Part shown: in pieces, positions 25,400 to 29,217 of the stretch
How positions within the stretch are numbered: the first letter of the stretch is position 1
Layout of the letters: each line of letters starts with the position of its first letter
Source: JAGGSN01 sp965603725
Lineage (GTDB): Bacteria; Zixibacteria; MSB-5A5; UBA10806; 4484-95
Assembly (NCBI GenBank): GCA_965603725.1
Contig: CBFDEC010000042.1
Location: 1 to 29,217 of the forward strand
Length of the DNA: 29,217 bases
Reading direction: 5' to 3'
Made by a program: the position numbers and the translations under genes
Notes under the pieces: generated by a model
The model's database searches: none
What the model was told of the DNA's origin: nothing
What the model saw: only the letters and a program-made list of their open reading frames with translations

Positions 25400-26440
25400 T
25401 TATTTAATATTTCCCACTTCAACTTCAACAGCATTATCGTCTACTTCGGTAACATTAATATTGATATCAACAAATTTCTTAATTATCTCAACATTTGTTT
25501 TAGTATGCTCAGTTAATGGAAGCGTGCGGAACTTACCGCCGCCAGCTAACACCATTGGAATTAATAATTGATCAGCCAAGTATTTTCCGACCGGCACTTT
25601 TGCTCTTACATATTCCTTGGCATCGATTACAGCACTTTCAGCTACTTCCTCGGCTCTGATTCCTTTCGAACCAAAACCTGCAAATATTTCGGTGATTTTG
25701 TCACACACGATCTCAATAAATATCACATTCCCCGGGCCGGGTGAATTAGTTTCTTCTACCAGATTAAGAGATTTATCATCCAATCCCATTCTGTTTTTAG
25801 CTACCTTTAGCTCACGTTTTGCAATTTTATATGGAAGATTAGCAACAATTGCCCGGGCACTTTTTCTTAAGACTTTGCCTCTTTCTAGCATATCGATAAC
25901 TGATAAGCTCTTTGATGGCTTTACCGTCACAGCGATCTTACCGCCACCAGCAGGATAAAAACCTGGTCTTTTTAGTTCAATTTTAACATTAGGTCCCATT
26001 TTATTTATAATCGGGAGGAATACTTTCACCAAGAAATCATATGGCGGAGCAAAGGGATTATGAGTTCCACCCTCAATGACAATTCGGGACTTACCTTCAG
26101 CTGTAACTAAAGCTGGAAGTATTGTCTGTAAAACGAGAGTACAGCTGCCGGCGCTGCCAATATCAAAATGATAATTTCCCGGGATAATATTCTGTGGGTG
26201 AAAAATCAACTCTGATGAACCAAGTTCATTACCAGTTACTTCTGCTTGGCTGATTTCAGCGGCTGCATTCACTGCAGTTAGATGCTGGCGTAATAATCCC
26301 GGCCTTTTACGGCGAGATCTGATGTTTGCTATTTTAAACGGCTTTCCCGTGACTAATGACATCGACAATGATGTCCTTAGTAGCTGGCCGCCGCCTTCGC
26401 CGTATGAACCATTGATTTTTGTCATATCATGTATATTCAT
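25400..26440 (-). CDS. rtcA: RNA 3'-terminal phosphate cyclase
   Basis: A 346-residue protein of normal RtcA length. The N-terminal DGSYGEGGGQ-type motif appears as INGSYGEGGGQLLRTSL. RSRRKRPGLLRQHL, the signature RPGFYPAGGG (158-167) and the AMP-accepting His312 in LTEHTKTNVEII are present. It converts RNA 3'-phosphates to 2',3'-cyclic phosphates using ATP through an enzyme-AMP intermediate. No rtcB or rtcR gene is near, unlike the E. coli operon. Ribosome sites are weak at both ATG 26440 and the in-frame ATG 26425 (MTKINGSYGEG), which matches the usual start better. AT content is higher than in the neighbouring cus genes. It stands between two repeat elements with a pcfJ fragment upstream, so it may have arrived with mobile DNA. 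Confidence 0.96.
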   Translation of the reverse strand: MNIHDMTKINGSYGEGGGQLLRTSLSMSLVTGKPFKIANIRSRRKRPGLLRQHLTAVNAAAEISQAEVTGNELGSSELIFHPQNIIPGNYHFDIGSAGSCTLVLQTILPALVTAEGKSRIVIEGGTHNPFAPPYDFLVKVFLPIINKMGPNVKIELKRPGFYPAGGGKIAVTVKPSKSLSVIDMLERGKVLRKSARAIVANLPYKIAKRELKVAKNRMGLDDKSLNLVEETNSPGPGNVIFIEIVCDKITEIFAGFGSKGIRAEEVAESAVIDAKEYVRAKVPVGKYLADQLLIPMVLAGGGKFRTLPLTEHTKTNVEIIKKFVDININVTEVDDNAVEVEVGNIK

Positions 26441-26505
26441 CTATTTATATATTCACATAAATATATTAATTTATAGAATTGAGTCAATATGCTATTATAT
26501 AGTTT

Positions 26506-26768
26506 CTAATTCAATAAATATGAAGCAATTTCCAATCCCTCCTGATCTGCCCAACGACGAATAATTAACATCTCTTGCTTCGTAGGATATCTATTACTTT
26601 TACCTCTAATTTGCCTGATTTCCCTTGATTCGTTCCATACCCCAATGGTTAATAATTTATCATGTTCATATTTAATTGTAGTTTCCATAGTCCAAATCGA
26701 TTTTATTCCTTTGTGACAGGATGAAATATAACTTGCCACACAGTGTTTTTGTTGTCTGCCTTCAGCTA
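26506..26768 (-). pseudogene. 3' fragment of a pcfJ-like gene, cut by an IS21-like end
   Basis: The last 87 codons of a PcfJ-domain protein: AEGRQQKHCVASYISSCHKG, then MET...YEHDKLLTIGVW, IRQIRGKSNRYP and RWADQEGLEIASYLLN. The EG...HCV.SY...C..G core and the Q.RG.NR.P motif are the PcfJ signature. The family occurs on plasmids and integrative elements; its function is poorly known. The reading frame continues upstream only into IS21-like terminal sequence, which begins at 26769, so the 5' part of the gene is missing. The product is not expected to be made. rtcA follows on the same strand after 65 bases. Confidence 0.75.
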
Positions 26769-26818
26769 TGTAAACGGCGGTCGAAAAGCATACCAAGCGG
26801 CGGTCGAAAAATGTGCCA
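26769..26818. mobile_element. IS21-like terminal sequence with tandem 23-bp repeats
   Basis: It starts TGTAAACGGCGGTCGAAAAG and contains two direct repeats with a 23-base period (26773-26795 and 26796-26818), each with CGGCGGTCGAAAA. Ends that begin with TG and carry tandem repeats inside the terminus are typical of IS21-family insertion sequences. No istA or istB gene follows, so this is a solo or deleted end. It abuts the pcfJ fragment exactly. Related single-repeat ends lie at 7110 and, inverted, at 25374. The family assignment is from memory of IS21 ends. Confidence 0.55.
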
Positions 26819-27120
26819 CCCTGTGGTCAAATCGTGGCTGTTTAGTATTTTACCATTATCAAACAAGGTAGTCGCCGACTGCCTTTTTTATCCAGAGATT
26901 ACCACAGCCATTCCGTTTGCATCAACACACTCCCCCAGCGGCCTTTTCATATTATTGTATTGTTGTTGCGGGGGAGTCTTCAAAATACAGCCTTATACCG
27001 ACTAATCGTCTTGGCCTCTATGCGCCGTTGCTTCCTCGTCAACCCAGTCCTCTTCTTCCCAAGTCATACCCTTGCGACCGGGAACCTTGCGGATCGCGCC
27101 AGCCCGATAGAATGGACAAC
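26819..27120. repeat. Modular repeat element, copy 3, running into the zinc-ribbon gene
   Basis: CCCTGTGGT, CAAATCGTGG, the terminator-like hairpin (26867-26889), ACCACAG...CCGTTTG, ATTGTTG and GGGGGAGTCTTC follow the IS21-like end in the family order; only the tRNA-tail module is absent. From 26893 on it aligns with 15008-15260. ACTCCCCC and GGGGGAGT (26930s and 26970s) form a long-range hairpin in the 3' region of the zinc-ribbon gene. Confidence 0.65.
26867..26889 (+). terminator. Intrinsic-terminator-like hairpin, copy in repeat element 3
   Basis: GGTAGTCGCCGACTGCC forms a perfect seven-pair stem with a GCC loop and is followed by TTTTTT. It differs from the copy at 25266 by a single base that keeps pairing (C-G against U-G). 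No gene lies directly upstream on the plus strand, so it is probably a part of the repeat. Confidence 0.6.
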
Positions 27121-27652
27121 TTTTTGGTCCGTAGCAGAAGGTCTCGAATCGGTATTGTTTCTAGGACGGATTCCAGTGATCGACGGTGATCTCGACTGGC
27201 ATATTACAACCCCAGATACATATTGTGCACTTGGCTTCATAAGTCTTTGCGGCAAGGCGTCGATGGCCTTGGCTGCGATAAATGTCCAGATCCGGCGGTA
27301 CTCCGAGAAAAGGCGGCTCTTTTTGAGGGATATCAGATGGTTCTTTTTCAATCTTGATCCCAGTTGTTTTATATAATCCAGCCACTTCAAGTCGCTCATC
27401 ATCCACCGGAACAGAAAAGCCGCTAAGTTCCATACCCGCATGAAACTGATGTTTTGAATGCGCACCTTTCCCGATAGCAACCAGAAACTCTTTGTTCTCA
27501 TTATTACACACTCCGGAGATGCGAAGCACATATCCAAGATAGCTGTGCTGCCTCTGATCAAAGGAGCGCATGAGCCGGATTCGAGGCTGAACTGCCAGCA
27601 GGCGACCTTTCCAGGCAACTTTAGGATTCTGGTTTGGTTTAGATTTTACGAT
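27002..27652 (-). pseudogene. Conserved zinc-ribbon-like protein gene with an in-frame amber codon and lost start codon
   Basis: An open frame of 216 codons interrupted by TAG at 27163-27161 (codon 164). The frame continues without shift: before it VEITVDHWNPS, after it KQYRFETFCYGPKSCPFYRAG to the end at TAG 27004-27002. The N-terminal part (KPNQNPKVAWKGRLLAVQPR, RSFDQRQHSYLGYVLRISG) looks like an OB-fold-type beta domain; then come four Cys, CTIC and CYGPKSC, as in a zinc ribbon. AAAGGAG lies upstream, but the codon after it is ATC (27652), where a start is expected; the first ATG is 27571. I do not know the family's function. A truncated paralogue is at 15147. The stop probably arose from CAG (Gln). 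Amber suppression is unlikely because the natural stop is also TAG. Confidence 0.7.
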
Positions 27653-27787
27653 TAGCTCCTTTCTTTAGTACAAGCTAACCAAAACCACATCTTAATTCAA
27701 ACAGCTAATCTGTCCCACAGGCTCTGAAACGAAACAATTAATATTTGCAACATACGATTGTGATCAAGCCCCAGAAGTACGCAAGCA

Positions 27788-28888
27788 TCATTGACCAATG
27801 CGGTTGATCAATATTGATACACTTCCGGACCACCAATTTGCAATGGCTATATCATTGTAATTATCGCCGTTAAAATCAGCTGAAAAAATAGAAACAGGGT
27901 TGCGATCAGCAGCATAATCTATTGGGGATTGGAATGTTCCATCACCATTATTCAGCAATATTGAAACATTATCAGATCCTTGATTAGCCACTGCAATGTC
28001 ACTGTCACCGTCATTATCTATGTCGACAGACACAATTGACCAAGGGTCAATGCCTGTAGGATATTTGACTGCCGGCTCAAAAGATGCATCGCTGAAATTG
28101 AGGAGAATTGAAACGGCATTAGTAGAACAACTGGTTACTGCTATATCATTAGAATTATCATTATCAAAATCAGCAGAAGTTAACGAAAATGGACTTTCTA
28201 CATACCGAGGTATTTCTGGTGATAAAAATGTACCATCTCCATTGTTCCGAAGAATTGAGATATAATTAGCTACCTTGTTTGATACTACCAAATCATAATC
28301 TTTATCCCAGTCCAAGCTTGCCGATATAATTGAGCGAGGCATCCAACCAGCATCATAATTTACGCCAGAATAAAACGTACCATCGCCGTTATTAAGAAAA
28401 ATTAATACAACATCGATATTAACAACAGCTAGATCATTATCATTATCGCCATCGAAATCAGATGAACAAACTGAGTGAGGCTCCGTCCCAGCATCATAAT
28501 TGACGGGCGATTGGAATGTTCCATCGCTATTATTAAATAGGATCGAAATATCGTCGGATCTAATATTCGCTACAACCAGGTCGTTATCATCATCATCATC
28601 TAAGTCAGCGGATAAAACTGAATAAGGCCCAATTCCAACATTATAATTAATAGCAGCTTGAAATGTCCCATCGCCATTGTTTAGAAGAACTGATATATTA
28701 TCAGAATCGAGGTTTGCTACAGCAAGATCGTTGTCGTTATCTCCATCAAAGTCCGACGAAATAACTGAGTGAGGATATTTTCCAACAGCATAATTAACCG
28801 GAGGATCAAACATTTGTCCGACTACAGGTAGGGCAAATAAAATAATAACGCCGTGTACAATTACGTACAACATATAAATTCTTGTCAT
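27788..28888 (-). CDS. Secreted seven-bladed FG-GAP/VCBS-repeat propeller protein
   Basis: A 366-residue protein. ATG 28888 is used, with AGAGG eight bases upstream; an adjoining GTG at 28891 is an alternative. A signal peptide (RIYMLYVIVHGVIILFALPV, cut after VVGQ) is followed by seven repeats of about 46-49 residues. Each has the plan F..PVNY..G..P.S....DFDGDNDNDLAVAN....NISVLLNNGDGT. The D-x-D-x-D-N-D-L loops are calcium-binding FG-GAP motifs, and seven blades close one propeller, so the protein is a complete single-domain secreted propeller. It has no YPNPFN C-terminal domain, unlike the secreted proteins at 7391-14505, so its export route or anchoring probably differs. The ligand is unknown. 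Confidence 0.88.
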   Translation of the reverse strand: MTRIYMLYVIVHGVIILFALPVVGQMFDPPVNYAVGKYPHSVISSDFDGDNDNDLAVANLDSDNISVLLNNGDGTFQAAINYNVGIGPYSVLSADLDDDDDNDLVVANIRSDDISILFNNSDGTFQSPVNYDAGTEPHSVCSSDFDGDNDNDLAVVNIDVVLIFLNNGDGTFYSGVNYDAGWMPRSIISASLDWDKDYDLVVSNKVANYISILRNNGDGTFLSPEIPRYVESPFSLTSADFDNDNSNDIAVTSCSTNAVSILLNFSDASFEPAVKYPTGIDPWSIVSVDIDNDGDSDIAVANQGSDNVSILLNNGDGTFQSPIDYAADRNPVSIFSADFNGDNYNDIAIANWWSGSVSILINRIGQ

Positions 28889-29217
28889 CACTTATACCTC
28901 TTCATTCGTTGTTATTTTTCATTATTCCTAATTGTCTGTATCTCGCCTAAAAACCACAAATAATGGAATGATATTGATTGATATTGCAAAGCTGCCAGCA
29001 ATTCTTAACTACATTTAGATAACTTACTTGAATCTCCGGCCACAAATAATATCTATGTAAATTATAATTCTCATTTTGTAATAAGTTAGTTCTTTACTCC
29101 TGATTGCATATTCGATATTTCCTTCACAATAAGTATCGCAAATATAGCAGCCGGTATAAAGGCTAGTGCTATGTCAACCACATATTGTTGGATATAACCT
29201 CTTTAGTTTAATCCTGG
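28889..29217. other. Gene-less end of the window with a possible tiny membrane ORF
   Basis: It contains the upstream region of the propeller gene and AT-rich sequence. On the minus strand a 38-codon open stretch (29202-29086) reads YVVDIALAFIPAAIFAILIV followed by KEISN, one clear membrane helix. An in-frame TAA lies just upstream and only a GTG could start it. It may be a small protein or a gene tail; I cannot decide. Confidence 0.35.

Noticed and set aside
27161..27163. Amber codon read as an amino acid (for example pyrrolysine)
   Set aside because: The same gene and the pcfJ fragment end in TAG, and nothing in the window suggests recoding; a nonsense mutation of a Gln codon is simpler.

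Overview
The window looks like a chromosomal segment of an uncultured bacterium of the FCB superphylum, possibly a Zixibacteria-like lineage. The pointers are three large secreted proteins with a YPNPFN-type C-terminal domain, a secreted C25 peptidase ending in a dockerin-like repeat with the GGPPP signature, and an anaerobe-style oxygen-defence operon (rubrerythrin, desulfoferrodoxin). The phylum call is inference from protein style; there is no rRNA or complete tRNA here.

Layout. 1-2313 (minus): C-terminally cut C25 (gingipain-like) secreted peptidase. 2606-4705 (plus): strong sigma70-type promoter, a perfect CIRCE operator, then groES-groEL. 4706-5373: gene-less, with palindromic repeats. 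5374-7083 (plus): CPA2/Kef-type cation:proton antiporter with a RCK/TrkA-N domain. 7391-14505 (minus): three secreted proteins with the same C-terminal sorting-like domain (beta-propeller, papain-family protease, parallel beta-helix protein). 14521-15371: gene-less and repeat-rich (MITE-like element, fragment of a zinc-ribbon gene). 15372-18049 (minus): tpx, desulfoferrodoxin, two ferritin-fold genes and rubrerythrin. 18535-25025 (plus): Cys-rich exported protein followed by a Cus-type Cu(I)/Ag(I) tripartite efflux system. 25400-26440 (minus): RNA 3'-phosphate cyclase. 26506-26768: 3' fragment of a pcfJ-like gene cut exactly at an IS21-like end. 27002-27652 (minus): decayed zinc-ribbon gene. 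27788-28888 (minus): seven-bladed FG-GAP/VCBS propeller protein.

Genes that work together: groES-groEL under HrcA/CIRCE control; the peroxide/superoxide/iron-storage operon, which pairs superoxide reductase with thiol peroxidase, rubrerythrin and ferritins; and cusCBA with its small Cys-rich leader gene.

The most unusual feature is a scattered, modular repeat family at about 7.11-7.38, 8.97-9.01, 15.01-15.26, 25.04-25.37 and 26.77-27.12 kb. Its modules keep the same order: an IS21-like end beginning TGTAAACGGC, a CCCTGTGGT segment, a tRNA 3'-end-like segment (T-arm plus acceptor strand), a motif ACCAAATCGTGACC, an intrinsic-terminator-like hairpin, a second hairpin and a GTTGACGCGG block. 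In two copies this leads into the 3' end of the zinc-ribbon gene, whose paralogous copies differ almost only at synonymous sites. I found no CRISPR array and no clearly new defence system.
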